Notes under the pieces: generated by a model
What the model was told of the DNA's origin: nothing
Databases searched by the model: none
Seen by the model: the letters and a program-made list of their open reading frames with translations, nothing else
Shown here: piece after piece, positions 35,485-46,681 of the stretch
Layout: each line of letters starts with the position of its first letter
Position numbering within the stretch: position 1 is the stretch's first letter
DNA from: Chamaelirium japonicum
Lineage: Eukaryota > Streptophyta > Magnoliopsida > Liliales > Melanthiaceae
Length of the DNA stretch: 64,000 nt
Direction: 5' to 3'
NCBI GenBank assembly: GCA_947650365.1
Contig: OX393549.1
Span: 87,071,900 to 87,135,899, forward strand
Made by a program: the position numbers and the translations under genes

Positions 35485-36265
35485 GGCAAGTTCTATTTAC
35501 ACCACTCGGTTTCACGGTATCCATTCATTTCTAATTATTTTTAATATCTAATCTGCTTTCATCCCTAACCTTCAGCCAACCATCACCCCCCGACCTTCAA
35601 CGCCGCCTCCATCCCCCTCCACCTACACTGTCGTCCCTTTTCAATTTCATGCCCAGCCACTTCTGTCACCATCCGCTCTTTCTCCTCCTCCCTTGTCTTC
35701 CTCCTTCTCCCTCCTCCCTCCTCCTTCCTCCTCTATCTTTTCCGTGCCGAAACACATAGGCAACCAGAAACATGTTGACGGCTGCCCACTGACAGTATCA
35801 TCGGGGCAGCTATCAGCATTACCGTGTCGATGCCAGCAGGTAGCCCATCGACATTGACATGGTAATATCGGCGGCTGCCCCACCGATACTATCGGCGAGC
35901 AACCGTCGACATGTCATTAGGGTTTCAGCGCTGGAAAAATTGAGGAGGAATGAGAAGGAAGGAGGAGGAACAAGGAAGAGAAAGGAGGGAGGAGGGAGGA
36001 GGAAGAAGGAAGGAGGGAATGCTAACAAGAGGGGAAGACGACATGAGAATGGGATGATAGTACGTGGAGCTATAGTCGGCAACATGAAGGGGGCGAGCCA
36101 ACGGGGAAGGGACGACGATGGGAAGATGGAGCGGCGTTGGGGGCTCGAATGACTGGATGTAAGGGACAAGGGCAGTTTGGGGTTATTGACGGTGCCAATA
36201 TATATATATAAAAAAAAAAGGAGTGGGTCCCCAGCTTAAAATGGTGGGTACAGATAGAACACACC
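35485..36265. mobile_element. Mutator-like (MULE-type) non-autonomous element, 781 bases
   Basis: Perfect 9-base target duplication TTTATAATA at 35476-35484 and 36266-36274. End repeats GGCAAGTTCTATTTACACC and (complement of right end) GGTGTGTTCTATCTGTACC. The interior has CTCCTC tracts at 35680-35740 facing GAGGAG tracts at 35940-36020. The ORFs (35647-36169) are compositional. Confidence 0.8.
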
Positions 36266-36274
36266 TTTATAATA

Positions 36275-37250
36275 TTCAACAATGAAGGAATAAAATATAA
36301 CTGAAGTAATCAATATGGTTTGCCATACATATTATCTTCCCTAAAAACACTATCGTTCCATTTTTGCAGGGGATTGCGGTGACGCCATTTCCAAGGTGCA
36401 ACCCCCAACATGGTTTAACTCCTCTCAATACACCATGACTAAGGAGGAAGACGACCTGATCTTTTATTCTTACCCAGATATAGAACAAAATTTAAATCAA
36501 ATGATTGGGTTATATACAACCCACAAAATACCAAAGGCAGCAACCCTAACTTAAATTTGAAAAAATATCCAATATGTTCATGTATCATTCCTGCTCTTTT
36601 GCTAAGGGCAACCCATGCCAACTACAACCGTCGTCAGCCATGTGCATATCATCGCCCATCTCCTCTGCCGTTAACCCACCACCGTCATCTCCTTCATCCT
36701 TCCTCCTCCCATCTCTTTTTTTTCCATTCACCTCCTCTTTCTTCTTCATCCCCCCTTCTTTTTAATTCCTCCATTTTTTTTGCTCCTCTTTTCCTCCTCC
36801 CCCCCTTTTTCCACCTCTTTTTCCTCCTCTCTATTCCTCCTCCTCCAGGACATCACGACATTCGGACATAGAGGGGAAACACATCTTCTGTGCATTCAGA
36901 TATGGAGGTCAAAAGCAACCACAATCCATTCAGTCTTTGGAGGTCGAGAACTGATTATTAATATGTTAGTTATGTGGATACTTTTGACACGACATACAAC
37001 ACCAATCACTATAACTATCATTTTCGCTACTTTAATTGGTGTGAACCACCATTTACAATCAATGCCTTTTAATTTGGACTGCATTATTACTAGATGAGTC
37101 TTTTTTCGTGTGTGTGGGGAGGGGGGAACCAGGCCAACCCGTGGAAAACTTAGGCTCGATCAAGCCCGGCCCATGTCCACCCCTACTAGTTGTAGTGGAC
37201 ATGGTACGACAGCCACAATTTGCACGTCCAACCATTATCAAAGAAGTTTG

Positions 37251-37300
<50 letters not shown>

Positions 37301-38099
37301 GAAGCAGTAGGCTTTAACCACCGACGTGTTATGCGGGTATAGGGTTGTACATCACATTTTACATGTGAACCCTATATCTCCATAATCTACATGGTGGGGC
37401 CTGCATGACCAAAGAATTAATTAATTTTCTTTAACAAAAATGGTTGATATAGCTAAGGTCCGAGACGACATATCAGTGTTGTGATAAGGGCATGCAGAAG
37501 CGTTTCACTTCAAAAGATTGGTTAGGTGAAAATGCGTTTCAAAAACTTAAAATACGTACCCTCATGTCTGGCCTCTTCTTTTTACCATTTCTCCCAAGCA
37601 ACAGTGGCAAGGTCAGCACGAGCAGTGGTGTAGGAGACAGGAGCGAGCAGGGGTGTCGAAAGATGGCACGAGCATCAGCGGTGGCGAAATGGGCGCAAGC
37701 AACAGCCTCGAGTCACAGCTAGCTCGCCACCACTGCTCGACGACAGCATAGAGACAAGCAACGGAGATGAGAAGCCTCGAGGAGAGAGAGATATCGAGGT
37801 TCGGTTTAGAATTGGGTCTAACATTTATAGGTCTAGGGTTCAGACCATAGTTTATAGATCTTAGGGTTTAGGCCCTATAGGTTTAGTTTTAGAAATGAGT
37901 GGCATAAAACCTAAATTTGAAGTACAGTGAGGAATATTTTTATCCTGACAATATGGTTGTTTTTTAGGCTAGTTGATCTTTTGACCAGGGAGCTATGACT
38001 ATGTCCCTCCAAAATTTTCTTTATTAGTTGGTAGTGGACCATTCCATTCCCACTTCTCTTAGTGGATCCGGATGTGTATCCATAGTAGTAACTATGTAG
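36275..38099. other. unassigned intergenic DNA
   Basis: Contains a pyrimidine-rich stretch 36690-36850 and a (TA)n microsatellite at about 37251-37297. CCCATGTCCACCCCTA near 37168-37183 looks like a lone hAT-type right end. No supported gene. Confidence 0.5.
37251..37297. repeat. (TA)n microsatellite
   Basis: An uninterrupted TA run of about 23 units. Confidence 0.9.
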
Positions 38100-38860
38100 T
38101 AGGGGTAAAACTTGGACGGATTGGATCCGGTCGGTTCTCAATGCATAGTTAGTATATCTCAATCCTAACCCAACCCAACACAACCATGGGTCGAGAATTC
38201 TCAACCTAGCCAACGTACCCAACCCAACACAACCATGGGTCGGGAATTCTCAACCTAGCCAACGTACCCAACCCAAGCAGGTTTGTTGGGAATGTTGATT
38301 GGATTAATACTTCCATTATCATACTAAGTCTACCATATGCATATCATAATTATTTTAATTAAAAACTTTGTAAATTAAGTATATAGTTATTCTTTAAAAA
38401 ATTTATTTTCTAAACAAAAGTAGGATAACTACTTAATTAATATTCAAGCATATCAAGTTTCACAAAAAAAAAAAAACTATCAAGAAATAAATATATATAT
38501 AAAACATGTCTATGCTAAATTGATAATACAAATTATAGAAGTATGACTAACATATAAAATACATAAATTTATCGATTTGACAAATTTTTGATTAACTTAT
38601 AAATAAAATAAAATTATTTAATAGATAAAAAATACAATGGTTGGCTTAAATGACTTCTACATCTCCATCAAAACATTATTTTTAATTCAAAATTTAGAAG
38701 CTAATAAGAAAAATAATGAGAGAAATGCTTACCAAATGAAGTTAACCATGAACAAGATAACAAAACCCATCCTACATCTATTTATTAATATATTTATACT
38801 TGAATATCGGGTTCTGATTGGTTGGGTAACCCAAACCCTAGACCCAAGTAAGTCCAAATA

Positions 38861-39482
38861 GTCCTTCTACAATAATCTTCTTCCTCAACAACAGATATTC
38901 CATCCTTCGAGGGCTATTTGGAAGACAAAGGCCCCGGCGAAAATCAAGATCGATCTTCTCGCTGCAGGCGGCACGGAATAAGACCCTGACCAAAGCCAAT
39001 TTATTGAAGCGGAATCACCCATAGGTGACAGAAGCCCGTTGCACTTTCTGTAACTCGGAAGAGGGGACGGCTTCTCATCTTTTGCTCAGTTGCCCTTTTG
39101 CTCGACGAGTGTGGGATTATTTCAAGGCTAAAGGGAGCATTTCTTCCCACCCGAGTAATCTGAGAGCTTTGTGGAGCTCGTGGTGGAGAAGGCGAATCCC
39201 TAAGGAGATTCAGTCATCATGCATGGGATATACTGAAAGATGGTTATTATCTGGGTCCTCTGGCTTGAGAGAAATAATCAGATTTTCAATGGCAAAACTG
39301 TGGAGACAGAGCATCTGGGTAGATCGGTGTCCTCGATCTTCAGAACATGGATTATTCCATGGGATCGAAAGTTTGGGTTGGAGGCTAATAACTTCTATAA
39401 CATGATTCTTTCTTGATTATTAATATAACTGGTCGGGGGCTTCCTAACCCTCCCTCCTTTCGAAGGGGTTCTCCAAAAAAAA
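38861..39482 (+). mobile_element. 5'-truncated LINE insertion
   Basis: Bounded by a 15-base target duplication AAGTAAGTCCAAATA (38846-38860) / AAGTAAGTCCATATA (39483-39497), and ending in an A-tail (about 39474-39484). Only the extreme 3' end of ORF2 is present, as is usual for target-primed insertions. Confidence 0.85.
38890..39404 (+). pseudogene. LINE ORF2 C-terminus (zf-RVT region)
   Basis: AIWKTKAPAKIKIDLL near 38908-38955, then in another frame RCTFCNSEEGTASHLLLSC near 39040-39096 give the C-X2-C...H...C zinc-binding motif found after the reverse transcriptase in plant L1-type LINEs. A stop and a frame change separate the two blocks, and another frame change follows near 39240. No polymerase core is present, so it is only a tail fragment. 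Confidence 0.8.
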
Positions 39483-40205
39483 AAGTAAGTCCATATATTG
39501 ATCTCAATGAGTTCAACCAAGCCATGCTTGGGAAGTGGTAGTGGAGATTGCAGAACGGCTTGGGCGACACCTGGAGGGAGGTAATCTCGAGCACATACTT
39601 CCGAAAATTCTCCCTACTTTACACAAACTCCCGTTCTTCTAGGACTATCTCTCCCTTTTGGAAGGGAGTAATCCAGATGTCTTCGATCTTCCAGTGTGGA
39701 AACAGACTGATTGTGGGGAATAGCTTCAAGGCTTCTTGGAGGATATCTAGATTGGGGATCGGACCTACCTCTACGTACTCTCTTTTACAACCTTTATGAT
39801 ATGGCCCCTAACAAGAGAGCATTCGTTCGGTCTCAGGCTACCGTTCGGGATGGGTGTACTATCTAGAAACTAAGGTTCGAGGAACCTTTTCCCACAGAAT
39901 GCCTGCAAAAGCTTGGCTCTCTTATGGACGTGCTAAACCAGGTCACTCTAACTAGAGAACTAGATTCCTCGGGTTGGTGATGGACCTCTTCAGAGAACTT
40001 ATCAGTTCAAAGTTTGTACAGATTTCTAAACTTCGACGGGTCTCGTGTCCTTCTTCCAGATCTATTTAGCGCGCCAAATGCCCCCTATGACCAAGATCTT
40101 TATATTTCTAGCCTTCAAGGATAAGATTTTGACAAAAATAAATCTTATGAAGCATAAGTATCCAATGGTTTCAAACCCAACTTGCGTCTTTTGCCGAGGG
40201 GCAGA

Positions 40206-42132
40206 TGTAACACCCCGATATTTTACGGATTTCAATCAACCCGTATAACACTAAAGTGTTAGAAGAAAACTTGATATAGATTAAATCCCATTGAATATGG
40301 AATTAATTGAGCCTCTTATTCAATACCATACATTATAATATAAGGGTTTGATACATCGCTTGAAATATAAAAGCCTAAGGCTTAAATGCGACATCAACTC
40401 TTCACATCTCCGCTCCCGCATCCTCATAGTACGGAGTGTAGAGCGGATCCTCGACTCTCTCCGGTTCATTCTCTATTCGCTCTTCCTCTTCTCCTTGTCC
40501 TATAGGATCAGTCTCTGTAGGATTCATAACACCTGTAGGGGGGTGAGTCTAATCCACTGACTCACCTATTAAACCTAGTTCATTCATGCTAAGATAAATG
40601 TACTGAAGAAACGGTGAACATGACTATGAATAGTAATTAAAAAGACATTGATCACCCGATTCCCTTTTTGGCCTCAGCCAGGGTAGGAATCTCAAGCCTT
40701 ACTGGGTACTTTTTGTCTTAACAAAGCTAGCCCCACACCTAGGTTACTTTTTGGCTTCAGCCAGGGCTAGACTCACACCCAGATTATTTTTTGGCCTCAG
40801 CTAGGGCTAGACCCACACTCAGGTAACTTTTTGGCCTCAGCCAGGGCTAAACCCACACCCTAATAAGTGATCAACACATATCAAAAATTTACAAATCCAT
40901 AGCATCCTATCATTATTTCAATAACATACATTTAGCAATAATTAACTAGGCTTAGTCCCCTACCTGAAGAGTCGTAGAATCTTTCTTCTGATGAGGATGC
41001 TTTAGTAAGCTCACGACCTGAAATATATTGCTATATTTTGTTAGTTTTTACAATAATTTTCCCAAGGTTTTATCGGAAACCAATTCCAATGTGGATTCCT
41101 TAGGTTTGTTTAATTAAACTAATTTATTTAATGGATTTTATCTTTTAGGGGTATTTAGGTCATTTTTAAAATACTTTGAATTTCAACTAATTTATTTAAT
41201 AGATTTTATCTTTTAGGGGTATTTAGGTTATTTTTAAAATATTTTAAATTTATACCCAGTTTGTAGGGTTTTTCATTCTGAAACCGTGGCCGTAGACGGA
41301 ACTCAATTCGGAGTTCGTTTGCTTCCGATATGATCAAAATAGTCGATTCCACCGGAATTTAAATGTGTGGTCTGCCCTTATAAAAAGGTTCAGGTTGCTC
41401 TTAGTAATAGCGTTTCAGTTTAACGAAAGGCAGAGTCGCTTTATCACAGTTTGTTATTTGGGCTTTTTGGGCTTCGGCCCACTATGTTTAATGGGTTTAA
41501 TGGGCTTCGACCCAGACTATGTTAAATGACTTAATGGGTTAATGGGTTTCGGCCCAGAGGCTTAATGGGTTAATGGGCTTCGGCTCAGAAATTTAAAATT
41601 TAAATTCTTGGCCTACCAGGTATATGGGTGGCCGGTGGCGGGCGGCGACTGGTGGCGGCACGGCGGCGACCGGCGGCAGGTACGGCGGCGATCGGCGGGA
41701 GGTGGTGACCGACAGCGGCGGCGACCGGCGGCGGACGGCGGCAACTGGTGGCGACGGGTACGGCGGTGGTACGCGGCCGGCAGAGGTTGGTGGTCGAGGT
41801 TGTTTGGGTGGCAGAGCGTTTGGGCACGGATTTCAAGACGAGGGCTTGAGTGCAGAACCATAAGATCTAAGTTCTTAACTGCAAAACAGCTCATTATTTT
41901 ATTCATTTATTCAGCTGAGCGATTGTTTTCGTCCGATCAGAAACCAACATTGGCCATTTTTTTTTTAATTTTTAAATGTTCTAAACGTGCTTAAAACGTA
42001 AAAGTTTGTATACGTTTTTTGATCGTTTCGACGAGACGGACGCAATGGCGTAGTCCGATTTTTATTTTAAATTTTGTATCAAAAATTCTTGTTATATAGA
42101 TTTAAATTATTAACTTATTTTGGGATGTTACA
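40206..42132 (-). mobile_element. solo gypsy LTR, 1,927 bases
   Basis: Ends TGTAACACCCCG and GGGATGTTACA, flanked by GCAGA on both sides (40201-40205, 42133-42137). No internal region, so it arose by LTR-LTR recombination. The minus orientation is inferred because the complement ends CGGGGTGTTACA, like the GGTGTGACA end of the LARD-like LTR. The centre (41610-41780) is GGCGGC-rich. Confidence 0.9.
40670..40865. repeat. short tandem repeats inside the solo LTR
   Basis: The block TTTTTGGCCTCAGCCAGGG followed by CTAGACCCACACC recurs about four times at 55-65 base spacing. Confidence 0.75.
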
Positions 42133-42755
42133 GCAGAGGAGACAACCAACCACCTTATTTGCACTGCGACTTTTCAATGCTGGTGTGGCATCACTTTTTA
42201 CTGAAGCTAACCCTGTGCTTCCCTCCGACTTCTATGATCTTACTGTGGGGCCTCTAAACGAAGAAAGGATCAAGCACGCGAATAGAAAGGCTAGGGCTAG
42301 GTCATCCTTGTCATTGCCGTATGTCTCTTGGGCCATCTGGCTGGAGAGGAACAAACGGACTTTCCAGGGTACAGCGTCGGCTGTTATTTCTCACACTAAA
42401 TCCCTTATTCACCTATGGGCTTGTAACCAACCGTCGAGACCAAAGTCCTTTCTTCTTAATCTCTATAACTAGGATGGTCCTCGGACCGGTCTCCCTCCCT
42501 CTTTCTCCCCCTCCTAAGTAAATTACTTCTATTTTATTAATCCACTGGTTGGGATCAAAGCTGAACCCCCTCCCTCCCCCCCCCCCCCACCCCCCCCCCC
42601 CCCCCCCCCTCATTCTTTGAGAGGGATTTCACAAAAAAAAAAAATCAGGTTGGTCTTTTTTTTCACCTCAACCCATCCTGCACCTGTCCAAGCCCAACCC
42701 AATGTCAGATTGAAAACGGATTGGTCGGGTTCGACCCGTCCAAGTTTCAGCCCTA

Positions 42756-43749
42756 CTATCAGAGCACGTCTGTTGTGATTGACTGTTGGACGCATTGCAA
42801 TGAAAGAAATGGGACTGCAGTACTGATCTGTCTTAATTTGTTCATTGCTAATTGTACTCACTATATAATGCATGTACAATCAGTTGGTTATAACAACTCA
42901 ACAATCTATATTACAAGGGACATCGATTTTGTGCTGACTAAACTAAACGGAACAAAAAAACTGACTATGACAAGCTGACTGGACAAAAATGAATCGAATA
43001 AATCTAACCATTCGTTCAAAAATTAATCAACGCATGATCTCTCATTTGGTTTCAAATCCCAACCCATTTAAACTGCACTAACCCTCTAAAATCCCGACCC
43101 ATTAAAATTGCACTAAACCTGACCGTTCATCCCGTGATCATTTTCGCATCAACGACTATGAACCCACATACTGAAATTTCGGCCGTCCCAAACCATCGGG
43201 TCAATCTCGAGGAATTCGTTCGAACAGAGACAACTGTAAGTGATCGATTATAGGGGGAGGGAGAGGACGTTGGTCGGACTGAAGCCGCCCGCTTCGTGCC
43301 AATCGGCACGGGCGAGAAAATAAGTGTCCTTATGAATGCCGGTGTTGTCGTCGGAAGTGTTTTGCTACCGAAGACGTTCAGCTGTGTTGCTGTAGTAGGC
43401 AACCCGCTACAGTACCGACAGGCACAAGCATGCACTAGTATTATCACAAGATAATGTTGTTGCTGTTTCTGAGATAGAGACCCGTGCCGGGGGCCGCCGG
43501 GTGGGGTTGCTGTGGATGACCACGTGTGGGAATGGCCACATTGTGGTGACGTGGATGACACCTAAGCAGTTGGGATCCTGACTCATGGAGGTTGCCTAAC
43601 ATGCAATCACCAGCTGTTGCCATTCTAAAGATGGGACGAGGGTTTTGGACTCTCCTGCTAAGGTTTCCCCATTGAAGACGGACATTTCACCATCGCCTGA
43701 GTAGGAGACCAGAAGTGTTAGGACAATAACGATTGGCCGAAGCTCTCCC
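42756..43749. other. upstream region of DUF26 gene 2, with Helitron-type 3' end
   Basis: No supported gene; the 144-residue minus ORF at 43127-43561 has no recognised domain. ACCGACAGGCACAAGCATGC then CTAG at 43435-43438 resembles the Helitron end at 49196-49222, and CGTGCCAATCGGCACG near 43295 is another short hairpin. Confidence 0.45.
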
Positions 43750-43751
43750 TA

Positions 43752-43756
<5 letters not shown>
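43750..43756 (+). promoter_or_regulatory. TATA-like element of DUF26 gene 2
   Basis: TATTTAA, 52 bases before the ATG and directly followed by the GA repeat. Confidence 0.5.

Positions 43757-43808
<52 letters not shown>
43757..43808 (+). repeat. (GA)n microsatellite abutting the start codon
   Basis: About 26 GA units fill the whole interval between the TATA-like element and the ATG at 43808, so the repeat forms the core promoter and/or 5' leader. Confidence 0.9.
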
Positions 43809-43811
<3 letters not shown>

Positions 43812-44215
43812 GTTATCATCATGAGACGAGGGTGATCCTGTTGCTGTTGGTGGTGGTGGTGGTGGCGGAGGTGGGAGCATGGGGAGTGACACCGGTGAAA
43901 TGGTCTCGTAAAGTGTATTGCAACGTGGAAGTGTACTGCGACAGCATGGAACCTGCGGTTGAGATTGTTCTGAAGGATTTGACGAGGAAGGCACCGGCGA
44001 CCAATGGTTACGATTACCGCAACTACTACCCCGACTCCCTGCCCTACATATGGGGGCACGCCACGTGCGACCCCAGCCTCCGGAACAGCACGTGCTACTT
44101 CTGTCTGCTGCAGGTGAAGTACGAGCTGAAGAACGAGTGTGGTGAGAGCTTCGGGGCGCAGCAGGCCGTCCAAGATTGCACCATCCGTTTCGAGTTCTAC
44201 GACTTTCATGATTAG
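43808..44215 (+). CDS. DUF26/Gnk2-domain cysteine-rich secreted protein, second copy
   Basis: A 135-residue intact single-exon protein. Residues 8-24 (VILLLLVVVVVAEVGAW) are a strong signal peptide, predicting secretion. One Gnk2/DUF26 domain carries C87-X8-C96-X2-C99, with cysteines at 38, 44, 111 and 124; it lacks a counterpart of Cys64 of the gene at 31988. The WGHATCDPSLRN stretch is the equivalent of WGYAACNPSMDE in that gene, which supports a shared origin, but overall similarity is modest. Against the Gnk2 mannose site as I recall it, Asn39 and Glu129 appear kept and Arg is replaced by Gln118. The GA tract directly before the ATG is its likely leader. Role in defence or cell-wall signalling is family-based inference. 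Confidence 0.87.
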
Positions 44216-44448
44216 AAGGAGGGGTTAAAGGGGGGGGGGTGGGGGGGGGTTTAGAATTTGTTACTATACTGTTTTTTATTTTATTTGCAGGTAATTAGTA
44301 ATTATTATATTATTATTGCCACCTATTTGTTGGGTGCATGTTTGATCATATGCCTACACCACACTAGGTTTATGTGTTATATAAAGTTTCGAAGAGAAAT
44401 AATCAGCAAGCTCTACCTTTCTAAAGTTTCGGAGAAATAATCAGCAAC

Positions 44449-44519
<71 letters not shown>

Positions 44520-44533
44520 AAATCCCTCTTAGT
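44216..44533. other. 3' flank of DUF26 gene 2 with (CT)n tract
   Basis: A G-run at 44231-44250, AT-rich sequence, a duplicated AAAGTTTCGAAGAGAAATAA-like block (near 44386 and 44423), and a CT microsatellite at 44451-44518 with one interruption. Confidence 0.6.
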
Positions 44534-45441
44534 TAGGGCTGGCAATTTCGGACCCAACACGACCCGACACGAAGTTAGCAGGTCTGTGTCAGGGCTAACG
44601 GGTATCGGTGGTCGTAACGGGTCGACACGATAGACCCGTTTAATAAATGGGTCAGGTCGGACAAGGTAGACCCGGGAATACCCGTTTAAAATTCAACAGG
44701 TTGTGTCGGGTCGGGTCAGGTCTGATCTACGCGCAATCCGATACTGTAATATATCGGGTTAGGTCAGGTCGAGTCAGATCGGGTCAACTGAATAAACCCG
44801 TGTGGTAAACTTAGAGCTGGCAATTTCGGACCCGACACGGCAGACCCGACACGAAGTTAGCGGGTCTGGGTCAGGGCAAAACGGGTTCGGGTTGTAAACG
44901 GGTCGACACGATAGACCCGTTTAATAAACGGGTCGGGTCCGGGTTTAGGGTCTGGACACGGTAGACCCGGGAAGACCAGTTTAGTATGCAACGGGTCGTG
45001 TCGGGTCGGGTCTACCCACAATCCGATACTATAATATATAGTACCAGCAGGTCTTTCAGGTCAGGTCGGGTCGAGTCGGATTGGGTCGGATCGGGTCAAC
45101 TGAATAGACCCGGGTGGTAAACGGGTCTTACCGGGTCTTATCGGGTCTACCCGTTTATTAGCGGGTCGGGTACGGGTTTAGGATCTAGACACGATTAGTT
45201 AAACGGGTCGGGTCCGGGTCTAGGGTTTTGGACAACGACACGAACCCGACACGACCCGACCCATTGCCACCCCTAGGTAAATGGGTCTTATCGGGTCTAC
45301 CCGTTTATAAACGGGTCGGGTACAGGTTTAGGATCTAGACACGATTAGCTCAACGGGCCGGGTCCGGATCTAGGGGTTTGGACACGACACGAAGCTAGAC
45401 ACGATACGAACCCAACCCGACACGACATATTGCCACCCCTG
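44534..45441. mobile_element. hAT-type MITE, outer copy
   Basis: Left end TAGGGCTGGCAATTTCGG; complement of right end CAGGGGTGGCAATATGTCG. Flanks CTCTTAGT (44526-44533) and CTCCTAGT (45442-45449) match at 7 of 8. The interior is made of ACCCGACACG/CGGGTCGGGT motifs. No coding capacity. It contains another copy at 44812-45275. Confidence 0.8.
44812..45275. mobile_element. hAT-type MITE, inner copy of the same family
   Basis: Starts TAGAGCTGGCAATTTCGG and ends CCCATTGCCACCCCTA; flanks GGTAAACT (44804-44811) and GGTAAATG (45276-45283) match at 6 of 8. After 45275 the outer element resumes with its own GGGTCTTATCGGG text. Confidence 0.6.
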
Positions 45442-45449
45442 CTCCTAGT

Positions 45450-45803
45450 GGATGAGATGAAGGGTTCAGCCTTGACCTGGCCTACCACCAATTTATTATA
45501 GGAAGAAGAATGTACAAATTATACCTAAAATACACCAGACACCCAAAAAGAAGTCCCAAACGACACGGACTAACTCGCATAAGCCAAAAACTAAAACATA
45601 AAATAAAAACAAAGAGAGAGAAAAGCTATTCAATCCGAAGGTTTTTTCGATTCCGCCCAGTCCGATTAATGTTGTAGCATGCAACTGGTGGTGTAAAGGA
45701 TTTAAATGTCGCTAGCAGGTTTCAGCCACCTTTTGCACGCAACCACGATTGTCAATCGGGCCGGTTAAATCAGAAAGACCTTCGGGCTGAATAGCATTTC
45801 CCA
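45450..45803. other. unassigned DNA before gap
   Basis: No repeat, domain or ORF of note. Confidence 0.4.
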
Positions 45804-46303
45804 NNNNNNNNNNNNNNNNNNNNNNNNNNNNNNNNNNNNNNNNNNNNNNNNNNNNNNNNNNNNNNNNNNNNNNNNNNNNNNNNNNNNNNNNNNNNNNNNN
45901 NNNNNNNNNNNNNNNNNNNNNNNNNNNNNNNNNNNNNNNNNNNNNNNNNNNNNNNNNNNNNNNNNNNNNNNNNNNNNNNNNNNNNNNNNNNNNNNNNNNN
46001 NNNNNNNNNNNNNNNNNNNNNNNNNNNNNNNNNNNNNNNNNNNNNNNNNNNNNNNNNNNNNNNNNNNNNNNNNNNNNNNNNNNNNNNNNNNNNNNNNNNN
46101 NNNNNNNNNNNNNNNNNNNNNNNNNNNNNNNNNNNNNNNNNNNNNNNNNNNNNNNNNNNNNNNNNNNNNNNNNNNNNNNNNNNNNNNNNNNNNNNNNNNN
46201 NNNNNNNNNNNNNNNNNNNNNNNNNNNNNNNNNNNNNNNNNNNNNNNNNNNNNNNNNNNNNNNNNNNNNNNNNNNNNNNNNNNNNNNNNNNNNNNNNNNN
46301 NNN
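45804..46303. other. assembly gap (500 N)
   Basis: Exactly 500 N, the usual placeholder for a scaffold join of unknown size. ORFs drawn across it are artefacts. Confidence 0.98.
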
Positions 46304-46545
46304 ACAAAAAATCAGCACATTCTAAGACTCCTAGGGGAATCAAATGTTAGAAGTTTTATCGATCGTTCGTTGTCACCGTTAATCTGAAATATTAGATTTG
46401 ATGCCTCTAAAAGTTTTAGAATTTGCTGATTTTTTGTGGTGTTCTATCTAAAATATGATGCTTATGCTCAAAAAAAATCAACACATTCTAAGACTCTTAT
46501 GAGCATCAAATGAGCGACTGCCCATTTCGTCGAAATAGGCCGTCA
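46304..46545. repeat. direct and inverted short repeats at gap edge
   Basis: AAAAAATCAGCACATTCTAA at 46308 is repeated (two changes) at 46475, and an inverted copy (TTTTAGAATTTGCTGATTTT) lies at 46415-46435. A related string occurs at 49295-49328. Confidence 0.7.
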
Positions 46546-46558
46546 GCCTATACACCGT

Positions 46559-46681
<123 letters not shown>

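Larger units (their letters stand above)
39505..42471 (+). pseudogene. LINE ORF2 C-terminal half, split
   Basis: LNEFNQAMLGKW and WRLQNGLGDTW near 39510-39580 and FWKGVIQMS near 39656 are the linker after a plant LINE reverse transcriptase. The zinc-binding domain starts IYLARQMPPMTKIFIFLA (40060-40115) and CVFCRGAD (40180-40206), is cut by the solo LTR, and resumes at 42138 with ETTNHLICTATFQCW. The usual ending WAIWLERNKRTFQ is intact at 42330-42370 in the frame ending at 42472. Stops at 39537 and elsewhere kill it. Confidence 0.8.
39498..42646 (+). mobile_element. second LINE fragment, interrupted by a solo LTR
   Basis: LINE sequence at 39498-40205 resumes at 42133 and ends in an A-run at about 42634-42646, preceded by C-runs and a TTGAGAGGGATTTC motif like the TTCGAAGGGGTTCTCC of the first LINE. 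Its 5' boundary abuts the target duplication of the first LINE and is uncertain. Confidence 0.75.
38100..42755. mobile_element. hAT-like element hosting two LINEs and a solo LTR
   Basis: The left end TAGGGGTAAAACTTGGACGG and the complement of the right end TAGGGCTGAAACTTGGACGG match at 18 of 20. Both sides continue with GGATTGG/CCAATCC-type sequence. Without the later insertions about 0.9 kb remains. Flanks share only CTAT (38092, 42756), so a clean 8-base duplication is not seen. A 49-base duplication lies at 38182-38279 (CATGGGTCGAGAATTCTCAA block twice). Confidence 0.55.

Noticed and set aside
37108..37200. Possible additional hAT element ending CCCATGTCCACCCCTA
   Set aside because: Only a right-end-like string is visible; no matching left end or duplication found.
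43127..43561. 144-residue minus-strand ORF upstream of DUF26 gene 2
   Set aside because: No recognisable domain or codon pattern; overlaps a Helitron-type end.
45765..46343. ORFs of 182-192 residues
   Set aside because: They run through the 500-N gap.
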